Shown here one piece after another: positions 23,486-35,630 of a DNA stretch of 64,000 bases. How positions within the stretch are numbered: the first letter of the stretch is position 1; each line of letters opens with the position of its first letter. Below the pieces are notes generated by a model. The model saw only the letters and a program-made list of their open reading frames with translations. It did not search any database and was not told the origin of the DNA. The stretch spans positions 83,938,364 through 84,002,363 of the forward strand of contig NC_067196.1 of the NCBI RefSeq assembly GCF_000699445.3, given 5' to 3'. Made by a program: the position numbers and the translations under genes. The stretch is from Schistosoma haematobium. Lineage: Eukaryota > Platyhelminthes > Trematoda > Strigeidida > Schistosomatidae.

Positions 23486-25189
23486 TATGCATATTTCTTG
23501 TCCCCGAATATTAACACTCCCCTCAAATAACAAAGACAATAGATAAATATCAATAGGTAAATTCTATTCATTGGCATAATGGAAATATGTAGTTATGTTT
23601 CACCTAACCATAAAACATTTGTTATGAGAAAAAGAATCTTTTTTTTCTGATTTCACACTGCAATAATTCCATGCGATTAAATATTACTACTGTTACTAAG
23701 TTACTAAAAATAGTAAGACACAAATACACTTTTTCCTTCACAAAAAAATATTTCACATTTTCATGTGTGAAAGAAAAACAGAAACCAACGAACATTTTTT
23801 GTTTCTAATCAAGAAAATTTTTACCAAGTGTAAAATAGTGAATGAATGAATTTTTCTTCTATAACACACACACACACATCTACAAAAAAAATAATAAAAT
23901 CAAAGAATAATTCGTCAATAATATGAAAAATGTACAATTAAATGATAAATTCTTTCTTTTTTTCTTTTTCTTCTTCGTTTTTCTCCTCGATTTCTTACAA
24001 TAAAAATAAAAAATAAAAAAAATATGATCAAGTTTAATCACATACAAAAAAAAGAAGAAAAAAGAAAATAATTAACTGACTAAGATACATAATCAAAATG
24101 AGCCGACTTAAGTTTTCTTCTTTTAATTTTAATGATACATTTAAATCAATTATAACAGATGTTTGTTTCGACGCCAAACAACAACAACAACAAAAACAAA
24201 AACAAACAAACGAACGAACAAAACGGCAACAACAACAAAACTAAAACAAAATGAAAATAAATATTCATTCATTTAGTGTTTATAGATAAAATAAACAAAA
24301 TTTATCAGACAAATAATTTTTTTTTACTGGATTGTGAACCATGTAAATGATTGATTTGCACGAATTGGTGAATAGAATATTGATTTCTTTTTATTACATT
24401 TTATGTTGAATCAATAATATAGATATATATTTATATATTTATGTTTGTTTATAAGAAAGGAACGAATCGAGCGAAGAAATTTCTTTTCGACTAGTTTTTC
24501 ATCATGGCTTTACACTTTAAATATATTTGAAGTATTCCCATAATGTAAATATAGAACAACATATATAAGCGAACAATATTGTTTTCGATTAGATCCTTAT
24601 CACGCTTTACTTTAATATACAGTAATATTTATATGTATATACGATATTATTAAACTAATCAAGACAGTTTATGAGACAATGATAACAGTAGAATAGATTA
24701 CCTAATTAAGTGAAAAGTACAAATTGGTATTGTGATGACAGGTTTACTAGTTGTGATAGAAATAATAAAGGGTTGAATCAATCCTACATAATGAGAAATA
24801 GGTTAGTAATTAGAAAAATATAGAAATTGAAATAACATTCATAAAAAGTGTAAGAAGTGTTCAGAATTATCTGAACACCATGAAATGTATATTTGAAGGA
24901 AAGGTTAGGAGGGGTGAAGAAAAATAAACGAAGAAAGAGTATGGAAAGTAATAATGAATAAAATCATTTATTAAGGCCAAGGGAGAAATAAGGGTGTTAG
25001 AAATTTCTTATGAACACAAAGACTTGGATTGTTAACTCGAATTCTTATAGCTTCTGCAATGTGTAAGAGATGAGATCGAACACCATAAAGGAAAACTAGT
25101 GGGAATACGATAAATAACTTTAAATGACTTGTTTCTGTCCATTACATGACTGCTATCGATCACGTGTGATAGAACCGAGCTGAGTATTG
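23486..25189. other. Low-complexity AT-rich DNA
   Basis: No gene is seen. There is a short (AC)n at about 23866, a pyrimidine tract near 23950-24000, and an A/C-rich CAACAACAAC-type stretch at 24178-24250. Confidence 0.5.
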
Positions 25190-25465
25190 TCCTGATATCC
25201 ACTTGCTTGTGCGATGGCGTAAAGTAAATTCATTTCGTCTTGTTTGTTTGAATCTTCTCATTGATATTTTGATCTGCAATTGATCCGGACGACGAGCTCC
25301 AAATAGGACAAAACGCACGTCCTAGATTTCATCTTTGCTTATAATTCTTGTGAATTAAGGCATTATTGAGGCATTTCGCACAGGATGCACATGTGCTAAT
25401 AAGAGACTGATCAATTGTAGTTGTAAACATCGATGGGAAGATTCAAACAAACAATACAAAATGTA
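25190..25465. repeat. SINE-A foldback
   Basis: 25190-25285 is reversed (CACTTGCTTGTGCGATGG to CAATTGATC). From 25286 it runs forward starting inside the hammerhead (CGACGAGCTCCAAATAGGACAA), so the ribozyme 5' strand is lost, then continues to CAAACAAACAATAC. Confidence 0.78.
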
Positions 25466-26274
25466 CTAGGAATATGTTTTGCATCTTTCTAATCAGACTG
25501 AAATCTATGTATTTGAAATCTTTATCTTGTTGCAAACAGTAGCATCAGGATATAGTCATACGAATATAGTAATAATAGTGGTGATATCACTTACAAAACC
25601 ACCCAACGTACGAGTTTACAGTTCGTTCACAATTGTGTTTGAGTACATAGGAAAAAGGTAAAGGTTTGTTATTCAGAAAGCAAAAGGAATGAAGAATTAA
25701 TTCACTATGAGATTGGTGTACGATACTTTATAATAATATTTAGGGTTATTCGCATACACATAAGAATGTACCAGTTAGCACATATACTATATGACTGAGT
25801 TTATTTAATTATATTTACGTGCACTGATTACATAACCACTTGATTCTACTTTAATTTTTATTAAGGATAAACCCATCTCAATTGATATAACTGGATGAAC
25901 AAAATTCTCTGTAACAGACCGTATATCAAAGATAATCATGTGCTCATCAGTGAGTATTAGATAGATAGACAGATACAGTTACAGTAGCTCTAGTTAGGAG
26001 CGACCATCAGTAGACTCCAATCACTTCGATTGCGAAACATTTACTCGCTAAAAATAACGAAAAATGGTTGATTATTGTCAGACAGTTATACTTTTTAAGT
26101 AGAGATAGACAAAATTTAAAATTTTTATTGGCTACGTATGCATATTGGCAAACATTAAGCTTTTATAAATTCTGCCGCGATTTACAGATCTTATTCATCA
26201 TTTCGTAGTTGATCTTGTAGAACTGACGCTAGATCTATAAACCTATTTCTTTTTAATTACAATAGTAATATCAC
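25466..26274. other. AT-rich DNA, no gene seen
   Basis: Nothing recognisable. Confidence 0.4.
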
Positions 26275-26430
26275 GGATTGAAATCATGAGTCAGTTGAAG
26301 CTACGCCACCATGAAAAACCTGGAAGCACTGGACGGCCGTTTCGTCCTAGTATGGGACTCCTCAGCAGTGCGCAACCACGGTACCGCACCCCGCGAGATT
26401 CGAACCCAGGACCTATCGGTCAATAAATTG
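26275..26430 (-). repeat. SINE-B with intact hammerhead
   Basis: Reversed SINE-B truncated just past the B-box. The hammerhead is complete on minus between 26371 and 26326: stem I GCACTG/CAGTGC, core CTGAGGA (26365-26359), stem II GTCC/GGAC with loop CATACTA, GAAA (26343-26340), stem III ACGG/CCGT, and cleavage-site C at 26332. Confidence 0.88.
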
Positions 26431-26754
26431 TATCCATGATACAAAATAAGCTACATTTATGTTATTTGAAATCACAAATAAACTAAACTACTTATTATAT
26501 GTGAAAATTATATTTGAAATAATCTCAGCGGTTGAAATTTACATAATAATTCCAACGTTTCGTCTAGCTAACTTGTCTGAACTTTTTCAGGGTAACAAAC
26601 AAAATCAAAATCATCAAACAAATATACAAATTTTAACAATCAAAACTATACTGTGTTAAAGCAATTATATTTGGATGTTGATTTTGTAAAATAGGATAAC
26701 ATGAGTCAGTTTACACGGTAATCATCCACTGATGGTAAAAACTACAATACCTGA

Positions 26755-27068
26755 ATTCGCTTGGTAGTGTTTGACTTGTATCTTCCAATTGAGTTTTTTA
26801 AGACTGCAATCGATCAGTCTGTTATTGGCATATGTGAAGATACAAGTCAAACAATACCAAGTGAATTTAAATCCACCCCATCGCACAAGCAAGTGGCTAT
26901 CAGGACTCAGTAGCTGAGTGGATAACGCGATGACATTTGAAGCGAATGGTACTGGGTTCGAGTCCCAGAGTGAACATCAACTCTGAGATGCAGGTACACC
27001 CAGCTGACGAGTCTCAAATAGGACGAAACGCGCATCCTGGATTCCACTGCTAGCCACTATCCATCATT
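26755..27068. repeat. SINE-A foldback, best SINE-A hammerhead
   Basis: 26755-26836 is reversed; its first 32 bases pair with 26837-26870 (GAAGATACAAGTCAAACAAT), giving a short hairpin. The forward copy has an A-box-like CTCAGTAGCTGAGTGG and a B-box GGTTCGAGTCCC. Its hammerhead has CCAG (27000-27003), CTGACGA (27004-27010), stem II GTCT/GGAC with one G-U pair, GAAA (27024-27027) and CTGG (27037-27040). Stem III has a C-A mismatch. Confidence 0.85.
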
Positions 27069-27450
27069 GACTACAATACCTGAGTTACATAAAAAAGCCA
27101 AAAATTATGATAATAATTTTTGTATTGTTCATCTGTGTGGTTAACCTGTTTGTCTCAAGTGTGTATCATTTAGTACAAATTGTATGATGCATCATAGAGC
27201 TTTCTCATAGCATTTTATACAGAGAAATTAAATTTGTATACATGTTGTGCACATTTATTGATTTGTAGTCATTATCAATATTCACTTTATATCTAACTTG
27301 TATTCTAATAGTTTAATGGATAAACCATTTTGTTTCTTAGAGCATTAGGATATACTGCTAATTTTCACATTAAAAATAAACTATTTACATATTGGATTAT
27401 CACTTTTCTAAATATCCAAATATTGTGATCAATATTTCTGCTTATAAATG
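27069..27450. other. AT-rich DNA, no gene seen
   Basis: Nothing recognisable. Confidence 0.4.
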
Positions 27451-27455
27451 CTTAC

Positions 27456-27807
27456 TGTTATATCTCTAGATGCTTTTACTCTTGATATGATGAGTATAAC
27501 TTGAGCACTTGAAAGCTGATACCCTTCCAAGTCACAATGAGAAGACAGACGACTCGTGAAAGGAATGTTATTCCAGACAGTGTCATTTATGGTACAAAAC
27601 TGTCAGGTATTTATAGTTTTTAGTAAAAATGAAATCATCATAATAGTCATCTAATCCGCACACATGGAGTTATTAGAATATGTCTAATAGGGAAGCTACA
27701 AGTAGGAATTCTGGAATGATCTTCCAAAAGATGATTGGGTGGAATATCTTCGACTCTTTCTGAGCTTCTTAAAGCTTTTTTGAGTTCACCCATGGACCGT
27801 CCTCACA
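27456..27807 (-). repeat. 3' LTR of gypsy-type element
   Basis: On minus it begins TGTGAGGACGGTCC at 27807 and ends GATATAACA at 27456 (352 bp). It follows a polypurine tract (27820-27808, AAAGGGGGGAGG on minus), as expected for a 3' LTR. The solo copy is at 10.5 kb. Confidence 0.85.
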
Positions 27808-27940
27808 CCTCCCCCCTTTATAGTTTGTTGTGTAAGACATTTTTCTCGGATCCACCTGAAACTTGGTTATCGTATTCCCCTTGCAGTCCATCACTGTCGA
27901 AGGCTTTGCCCTTGCGTCTTCTATCTCTTCTACACTCGCG

Positions 27941-28730
27941 CTAGTGAAGGTTTTTTTGAGGCGAATCCACGAGTAATTGGAACGGGAGTCGAGCTTGTGG
28001 GACCAATGTTATGCCGTCCCTTTGAATTTGATTTACGTGTCTTATACACGTTCCGACTAGGTATAGTACATTTCCAATCCGACATTCTATGACACCTGGT
28101 TCCCACTTCCTATTACCTTGATACGATGTAACAAGTACCCTTTCACCCACCTAGAATCTACGAGTGACCGTACGATACTCATTCATGGGTTTATTGGTCT
28201 TTCTGAGCCTCAACATACTGTTAAAGACTGTCCGGATTTTCCTTCCGAACATACATTCGGCTGGCGAATTTCTTTCTAGTACTGCCGGATTAGGGGTAAC
28301 TCTGTAAGACATTAAGGACTTACTGATCACTTGTTCTGGGATGCCCTCACCTCTTCCTTTGACTAGAGCTCTTTTTATCGTATCCACGAATCTTTCTGCT
28401 TGGCCATTCGACCGAGGATGGTACGGAGGAGATCGTAGATGCGACATGCCATTTTCATTGCAAAAGCGTTAAAAAGCAGATGACATAAACTGAGTGCCGT
28501 TGTCAGTCACTAAGATCTCTGGAACTCCAAAACAAGCAAACAATCCTGCCAGTCTTCTTATTGTACTCTCTGATGTCGTTTTCTGCATGTCATATACTTC
28601 TGGCCATTTTGTGAAAGCATCGACAACAACTAAACAATTTCTGCCTTGTATTGGTCTGGCGAAATCAGCGTGTATTCTTTGTCAAAGCTCGTCCGGTTTT
28701 GGCCATGATTGTTGGATTCTTTGCAGCCTC
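27941..28730 (-). pseudogene. Gypsy (Ty3-type) integrase fragment
   Basis: On minus from about 28727: linker WPKPDEL, RIHADFARP (first catalytic Asp), VVVDAFTKWPEV, FGVPEILVTDNGTQF (second Asp), then HLRSPPYHPRSNGQAERFV (catalytic Glu in the NGQAE block), an extended C-terminal region, and a chromatin-side end finishing at 27941. At least one frameshift separates the first half from the 28447-28151 frame, and a stop separates that from 28150-27941. The protease/RT/RNase H part is missing; at about 28730 it abuts an RTE fragment. The family resembles schistosome gypsy-like elements such as Boudicca, but I cannot assign it. Confidence 0.87.
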
Positions 28731-28732
28731 TA

Positions 28733-28960
28733 GACAGGAACAACAACCCCAATGGCTGCTGACTAGCATTCTCCAACCCACTCTGTCCTGAATATTCTTT
28801 TCTAGCTCTATTCAGTTGTTGTTCATTCTTCTCATATCTATCTCCATTTCTCGGCGTAATGTGTTCTTTGGTCTTCTTCTTTTCCTTTGACATTGTGGAC
28901 TCCATATAAGGGCTTGTCTTGTGACACAGTTGGGTGCTTTCCTCATGATAAATGGAAATT
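28733..28960 (-). pseudogene. RTE 3' fragment, subfamily II
   Basis: On minus it carries the RTE C-terminal segment around CVTRQALIWS to ENASQQPLGLL (read in mixed frames). The GTAA tail is replaced by the integrase breakpoint. 5'-truncated and out of frame. Confidence 0.75.
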
Positions 28961-29404
28961 ATCAATGATTACTATGCTAAATATCAAGTTTGTATAATTA
29001 GCATCTGGAATTCCTTACTTTAATGGAATTTATAACACTCATAAAGGTATATTACTATAATCATTAAATTGTATGCATTTGTATAAACATGTTTAAAAAA
29101 ACCTTTTAGTTATGTTTATAAACTCTAATTCACCAAAATACAATTCTAACCAAAACAAACAAACACAAAAATATTGGTAAAATGAATACTGTAATACTAG
29201 ACAATCACATCTAATAATTAAGTTCTTTCCTATTGTCTGTAGCACACATTTAGAAAAACAGTACTTTAATGATATCTCAGTATATTTACAAACTGAAACT
29301 ATTTATTGACAAAACTAAGTTGTAAACTGATATCATTTGAAATAAAAACACAACAATACTTGTCATTGATTTCGACGTTATGATAATTCTCCTTAATAAA
29401 TTGA
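28961..29404. other. AT-rich DNA, no gene seen
   Basis: Nothing recognisable. Confidence 0.4.
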
Positions 29405-29520
29405 ATTGCTGGTTGAATCCAAGAGTCAATTAAAGCTAGACCACCATAGAAAACTTGAAAGCATTAGACAGCCGTTTCGTCCTAGTACGGGATTCCTTAG
29501 CAGTGTACATCCATGATTTA
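29405..29520 (-). repeat. SINE-B 3' fragment
   Basis: Reversed hammerhead and 3' end only. The core CTAAGGA has one change; GAAA and stem III are kept. Confidence 0.78.
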
Positions 29521-29664
29521 TTTGGTTTTAACACATTCTACTATTGTTGATGTGTCCAGTATGCTCTCAATTACTTTGTTTCAACTCGTATTATCCGTTA
29601 ATGGTTTCTTTTGTTATGTATAAAGATACATTTAATAAGTTAACAATCTTTGATTACATTCAAA

Positions 29665-29815
29665 AGTTGAAATCATGAATCAATTAAAGCTAGACGATCA
29701 TGGAAAACCTAGAAGCACTGGACGGCCATTTCGTCCTATTGTGGGATTCCTCAGCAGTGTGCATCCAAGATATCGCCTCTCAGGATTCGAACTCAGGATC
29801 TATCAGTCTTTGATT
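29665..29815 (-). repeat. SINE-B 3' fragment, near-intact hammerhead
   Basis: Reversed copy from B-box remnant to 3' end. Core CTGAGGA and GAAA are intact and stem I CACTG/CAGTG pairs, but the basal stem II pair is lost (ATCC/GGAC). The open frame over it is incidental. Confidence 0.8.
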
Positions 29816-29934
29816 AATTTAATAGCTGAATATTTTGAAAAACCTCTTATCTGCAAACCTCTCTAGACTGTTTATATCAAACTGTAAATAGTGAATCTTT
29901 TTTTAGATTAAAAAAACATAATTTTACTTGATTG

Positions 29935-30065
29935 TGATTATGAACCGATTGGTGTTAGACCACCATTGAAAACCTGAAAGCACTGGACGGTCGTTTCGTC
30001 CTGTTGGTGGTCTAACATCAATCGATTCATGATCTCAATCAAAACTTAACAATCTCCACAACCCC
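29935..30065. repeat. SINE-B palindrome
   Basis: Reversed 3' end up to GGTCGTTTCGTCC at about 30001, followed directly by a forward arm GGTGGTCTAACATCAATCG. This is a second palindrome turning within the hammerhead, as at 18.4 kb. Confidence 0.83.
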
Positions 30066-30889
30066 TATACTGATAATTTTATTTATAACAGTTAGCATGT
30101 CATTCATTTAATAAAACAAATTTCCAACTGTCATATTTCGAAACTTTTGTGAAAATAATCGATTCTCAGAAAACTATAATCATGATTCAATGAATCTGTT
30201 CATCACTGTGTTCTTTTTAACTTTTTTGACAAAGTCGATCTGTTTTACTGAATGGTCAACATTATATTACATAACGGTCAATGACCAACTTATCAAATTA
30301 TTTCTTTATAAAAGGTCACTTGTAATCTGCACAGACTCACAGTAACACTGCTAACTAGGGTGATATATGTTTTGATTGGTAAGAGAAAACTGAACGATAT
30401 AAAAAATGAATTTTCATAAAAGAATCAATTACTTCAAGATTGAAGGTTTTCAGTGTTAATGACTGCGAATCAGCTTACAACCAAGATGTTTAAAAATTCA
30501 ATCTATTACTCTTAACCACTATATGCTAAACATAGTTCACTACTATGTCCAGATCATATTGAAAACTTGACTGGTAGAAGTCTGGTACAATCAGTGACTG
30601 AATTACATGATAATAAGTACAACTTGGTGATCTGTTAGTATAAACAATAAATCCAAAGTATTTGTATCATTCACAAATATATTTGAATAACTTCCAACAA
30701 CAATGTTATGCAGGTCGTAACTTTGCAGTATCACCTAGATTGTTTTATAAGAAGATATTTGAAAATGAAGAACAATAGGTGTTTACTAATGTTAGTAGTA
30801 GGAAATAACTATAGTACTTATAGTTGCACGAATCAACCACTTTCCTTCTCATTTACATGCAAATTAAATGACAGGAATGCGCCTGGTTT
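30066..30889. other. AT-rich DNA, no gene seen
   Basis: Nothing recognisable. Confidence 0.4.
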
Positions 30890-31065
30890 AAATAAAGGAC
30901 CATTGAAAATTTAAAAAAGTACTTTACAGCCGTTCGGTACTAGTATAGGATTTCTCAGCAATGTACATCCACGACTTTATTACAGGGAGTCGAACCAAGG
31001 ACTTTTGCTCTTGCTCGGAAACATTTAACCTCTAAACCTTGTGAGACAGCATCGTATAGTATACC
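30890..31065 (-). repeat. SINE-B, degenerate
   Basis: Reversed SINE-B with B-box remnant GGTTCGACTCCC and A-box remnant. The hammerhead has lost GAAA. Confidence 0.68.
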
Positions 31066-31254
31066 TTCAATCAGTAAAAACTGTAAATTCTTGCAACAAA
31101 GTCATTGAAACAAAATGATATCGCCAGAAGTTTAAATGATAAACATTTATTTTGAAATAACTTAATAGAATTAGATAAAGAAGTATTCATTACTAAACTG
31201 ATTACATTGTAACAACCCTCCTACAATCATTTTCGATTATGCTTAAATTTTTTA

Positions 31255-31645
31255 AAACCTTTTTATTAACTTACTTAACAGATAGTGTTATTCGAACAGT
31301 AACAATTCGTATATTTCTTTGTACTATTATGATCATTATCTTGTCTGTGTAAACGTATACTCTTGATTACATGACAGCCTACGCACATCTCTCTAACGAA
31401 AATGGTAATATCTTAAATATCGCTCGATAAATCATTCTCTTCCTCATATATATGTATATATATACTTGAATCCTATTATCAGCCTTCGCCTTTCCTATCT
31501 GCGCCTTGATTAAATATGACTAGAAATTTGCCTCTGTATTCGTTCACATACACTCCACTCGATGTACTTGTAACTTTGTGATCTGTACTATTCACTAATA
31601 AACTTTAGTTGCTGCTTCTTATTTCCTTCTGATTTTAAACTGTTA
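31255..31645 (+). repeat. LTR-like fragment (family L1)
   Basis: Matches 41.64-42.03 kb. Shared features are TTAACTTACTTAACAG near the start, a CACTAATAAACTTTAGTTG polyadenylation-like region (AATAAA) and CTTCTTATTTCCTTCTGATT. A reversed piece is at 39.6 kb. Probably an LTR; ends not defined. Confidence 0.6.
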
Positions 31646-32689
31646 GGATTTATATAATAACAGTTATCAAAGTGATTGATTAACGAAGCTAATTCACTCC
31701 AAATATTTGTATGTAATACCTAATTATCATTAGGTGTAAAATTAAATTAATAACTGGATACTTGGTAAACTTACATAAGGTATTGGTTATTTAAGTAAAA
31801 CTGTTATTTAACTAATAAATTAAACTTAGACAATTAGTTATAAGAAGAAATTATAATCAGTGGATATCCAAATGTCTGAGTGTATTCAGTTTTCCTTTTT
31901 TGTTATGTTTACCTTAGTTGTTATAGACAGTCTAGTTGTTCATTTATACTTTGATGTTTTGTCTGTACTTCAATAACTATGATTATGTCGATAATAATTA
32001 AACTAAGTAATTATGCTAAATTCATAGCAGTTTTTCTGGGAGTTTTTTTTTCATTCTTGCTTTCTGTGATATGAATTAGAAATGATAGTTTGAACATTGA
32101 ATTTTGTTTACATTTGGACTAAAATAATTTGGTATTTAAAATTATCCCAACTCCCTTTTTGTAATTCAACTGGATAGTAGATAAAATTCAAAAGACATTT
32201 AAATGTAAGACCAAATACTTCAAAACAAATAGAAGTATTAATTCATATGTGCGAAAATCTCAAATGTATTAAACAATGGTAACCGAGGCACACACACAAA
32301 AAAAAAAGTTGAATGTGTATGAGAGCTACATTGACTTATGCTGGTTGAAACTGTAAAGAGATTATCAGTTTGCTTGGGTTGCTAAAAAGAATCTAATCGG
32401 TGACAATTAACACTTAACTTAGGAACATTTGCATCTAACTACATAACTATAAAACAGGAGAAATGAATTGTTTTATATCATTTTATAATCACTGATTTAC
32501 TTTTAAGATAATGTTTTAGAGATGTTTCTGTAATCAGTAATGTTCTAACGCAGTAACACCAGGAGTATATTCAATTTCAAAGTATTTTCATCATATTACC
32601 TCATTAGTACAGAATAAGAAGATACATGCTCTACGGAATGATGAATAAAGTCAAGATAAATGTTCTGATAATTCTGCTAATTAAATGCT
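31646..32689. other. AT-rich DNA, no gene seen
   Basis: Nothing recognisable. Confidence 0.4.
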
Positions 32690-33260
32690 GCTTCTAATAA
32701 TCTCAGACTAGATTTAAAATTCAACTTGACCGTAAGAGAGAAGGTACAGGGTCTAAAATCAAAGATTGGTGATAAGGATTTAAAACATTTAGTCCCTTTG
32801 ATAAACTTCGATAATACAATGAAAAGACGAAGTTTATCAGAATTATGTAATATATTTGCGCAATACATTTCGAACAACCTGATCACATACATATACTTGT
32901 TAAGACATTTTGATATGAGAATTAAAACGTCAACTAGACAGATTAAAGGTAAGTCGTAACAAAGAAAAATAAAATACACACAAACAATCTGATAACCACT
33001 CTGAATAATAGATCAGCATTACCAGGGTAGGTTAAGGTTAAGGACAAATTGTTTTTGAACACATAAAGAAGGTTTCAGTTTCCATATAGCCAAGGCTTCA
33101 ATAAACTTTAATATACGCTCTTGAAATCTTTTGTACAATATTACAAATGCTGACTTGACATCAACCTGATGATCAATCTCAACCAAATGTTTCGCAATGG
33201 ATGAAGATGCCTGTCTATCCTGTGAACATTTGTTTCTGCAGATATTTGTGACATTTGTAA
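32690..33260 (-). pseudogene. Penelope-like element C-terminus and 3' UTR
   Basis: On minus, about 33250-33020 translates as the end of a PLE endonuclease domain (SSIAKHLVEIDHQVD, RFQERILKFIEALAI, PSLCVQKQF). It is comparable to the C-terminus of the 49.2 kb PLE (IAEAIAIH...NLCTQKKIVQPL), but clearly a different lineage. The downstream non-coding part to about 32780 is shared with 47.96-48.20 kb. The RT and GIY-YIG motif proper are missing. Confidence 0.75.
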
Positions 33261-34357
33261 AAATATGACTGATTCTATTGAATGCGCCCTTTATTAATAA
33301 GGATTTACTTGACTCTAAAAATAAATCAAAAATAATTTATGAATGTATCACATCTTACATAGTTTATTTTCAATTAGATTGATAGTTAGATCTGTATGAA
33401 TTTGAACTGAATTATATTTAACAGTAACAATTCAATAACTTGCTGATGTAAACACATATTCGTACAATTAATCAATTATGAAGTTTATACAGATAGTAAT
33501 GTTACATGTAAGGGACAGAGATCCAATATTAATATGTATGAAAAGATGCGTTTCAAAAATGTTTTGGGAGGGAATTCGTCCCATAGATTTTAATGATGTG
33601 AGGTAGCAGTTGGAGTACAATTATTCTCAATAAGGATAAGGATATCTTAATGAAGTATGATTTTATATAGAGGGATGATCTCAATACTGTATTAGAAGAA
33701 CTACAACACAATGTTCGTGAACAAATAATGTACTGATGGTAGATCTCAGTGTCGTTAAAGAGCACTTATTATCATCCACAATTAGGGAGAGGAAAACAAA
33801 AAGCAGAGACCAAAGAACAGCAGCCAAAATAACTGCTACAAAACTGTTGTTAAATGTATGTACTTGAATGTTTAGTGGAGCGCTGATTTGGAATGATTAT
33901 ATTTAAACTAATCATGTCAACCAGATATAGTGTAAGGGTGCAAATATCAACAAGAAGAAAGATTATTAGGTTTAGTTAGTAACAACAAAAACCAAATGTT
34001 TAATGTTCCTATAATGTTACTAGTGGATTGAAATGCAATCAACTAGGTTAAGCGACTTTATGGTAGTATCAGAGCAAACGTATCGATTGATGTAGTTTAC
34101 AGATGTCGCTTTTAATTTTCTTTTGCAATGGGTTTTGACAAATTATTTACGGGCTTTAATAGACTACTTCAAATTTAATTCACATAGAAAGTAGATCTGA
34201 AATGCGAAAGTCATTAAGAGTCGGCTGCCATTTTTTTGTTACATTTCACTCATTGCGTTAAGTTACTCTGAATCATCTCATTCCCTTGCTTAATTACAAA
34301 TTTATAACTTCAGTTTGTTTATTACTACACAACTAGATCCTTGACATATTTTGTCGA
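33261..34357. other. AT-rich DNA, no gene seen
   Basis: Nothing recognisable. Confidence 0.4.
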
Positions 34358-34535
34358 CATGCATTTTGATGGAGTTTTGTTCTCTGAGCTAGATGGTTTA
34401 GTCGTGAAGTTTTCATCGTTCTTCTGAACGACATCATCAGCAAAAACTTCAGGTACAAATGAAGTGTTCAAATTTCTCCACATGTGGTTCACAGCTTTTC
34501 GTGTATACCTCGATATTGATTGGTCCATGCATTTT
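34358..34535 (-). mobile_element. PLE 3'-tail insertion, 10-bp TSD
   Basis: TSDs CATGCATTTT at 34358-34367 and 34526-34535 flank a 158-bp minus-strand insert. It begins GACCAATCAATATCGAGG and ends ACAAAACTCCATC. Inside is a strong hairpin (GAAGTTTT ... AAAACTTC outside, TCGTTC/GAACGA inside) carrying CTGATGA and GAAA. The small ORFs are incidental. Confidence 0.88.
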
Positions 34536-34824
34536 ATCTAAACTAATTAGTGTACTGTCATTTGTTTCTGCTATGTTGTTTGACCTAAAATATCTACTTC
34601 AATTTTATCAGTCGAAATATGTCAATTTTCTGATTATTCATTGTAAATTCAGCCTGATTTACAGTTGACTATTCAACTTGAAATAAAATAAATTCGTTTT
34701 ATGTTTGATTTATTTTGAAGGGCAGTTCGAAGAATATTTCAAAGCAACAATACCGTATGAGATTATATTAACTGGTAAATTGACCACAACTTACCTCATG
34801 TTTTAATGGACATTATAAAAACAT

Positions 34825-35050
34825 TCAAGATATTGAAATCATTAATCTGATTTAAACCACCATTGAAAAATCATAATTACTGAATGACGTTTCCGTTCCA
34901 GTATAAGAATCCTTAGTATTGTGAATCTGCAATCCCAAACTCAGAACTCAGAGACAAGACCAACAATCCTACACGTGAATGCCCAACTTCCAGATCGTTG
35001 AATTGGGTTAATGTCTAACTTCATTCAATCCATGTCATTCCGCGATGATC
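34825..35050 (-). repeat. SINE-B, degenerate
   Basis: Reversed SINE-B with leader junction TTAATGTCTAACTTC. The promoter and ribozyme are heavily mutated. Confidence 0.65.
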
Positions 35051-35154
35051 TTTCATTATTTTTCGTGGGTCCCACTGGTTACGGGTTCTCATGAGAACAC
35101 CAGTAATTTCCTCTCAAAATTAGTTATTAATAAGCTTACTTACTTGAATTATTT

Positions 35155-35290
35155 TTTCCAGTTGGCGTTTGTTTAGCGAGTTAGTTTTCCACGGGATAGG
35201 ATCACTAGCCCCACGCCCAACCCTCCTCCTTTATCCGGGTTTGCGACCAGTAGTAGCCCCGGAAGGGTTCCATGTGCAGTTGTTCATTAG
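35155..35290 (+). repeat. GC-rich retroelement module (copy 1)
   Basis: A block around CCCACGCCCAACCCTCCTCC and TTTATCCGGGTTTGCGACC that also occurs at 55.03-55.14 kb, where it is joined to an RTE 3' tail, and reversed at 61.3 kb. Probably part of a retrotransposon 5' region; I see no long frame. Confidence 0.55.
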
Positions 35291-35309
35291 CGAGCGCATG
35301 ACTATTTTT

Positions 35310-35630
35310 AGCATAGGGTTGTGAAGATTGTTAAATTTCACCGAAATCATGAATCCTTTAGAATCCCGAAAGCATTAGACGGCAGTATCATCCCAGTACG
35401 GGACTCCACAGCGGTGCACAATTTCTTCGATCTACAGTTCAAGTTTTCCCATGCTAGACCAAGGTCTCAGGTTCGAGTCCAGCCTACAGGATTGTTAATG
35501 AAAAGTGTTAAGTCCTATATTGGGATTGAAACGGCCGTCTAGTGCTTCTAGGTTTTCAAAAGTGCTCTAATTTAAATCAGTTCATGATTTCAATGTCATT
35601 CAATAATCTCCATAACCCTATACTGAAAAT
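35310..35630. repeat. SINE-B foldback
   Basis: 35310-35430 is reversed (3' end and hammerhead); from about 35430 it is forward with B-box CAGGTTCGAGTCC and then 3' end. The forward ribozyme is internally deleted. The ORF 35321-35542 reads through both arms and is incidental. Confidence 0.72.

Noticed and set aside
32677..32979. 100-aa minus ORF and its overlapping plus ORF
   Set aside because: Lies in the PLE 3' UTR; the corresponding 47.96-48.20 kb sequence does not conserve a frame.
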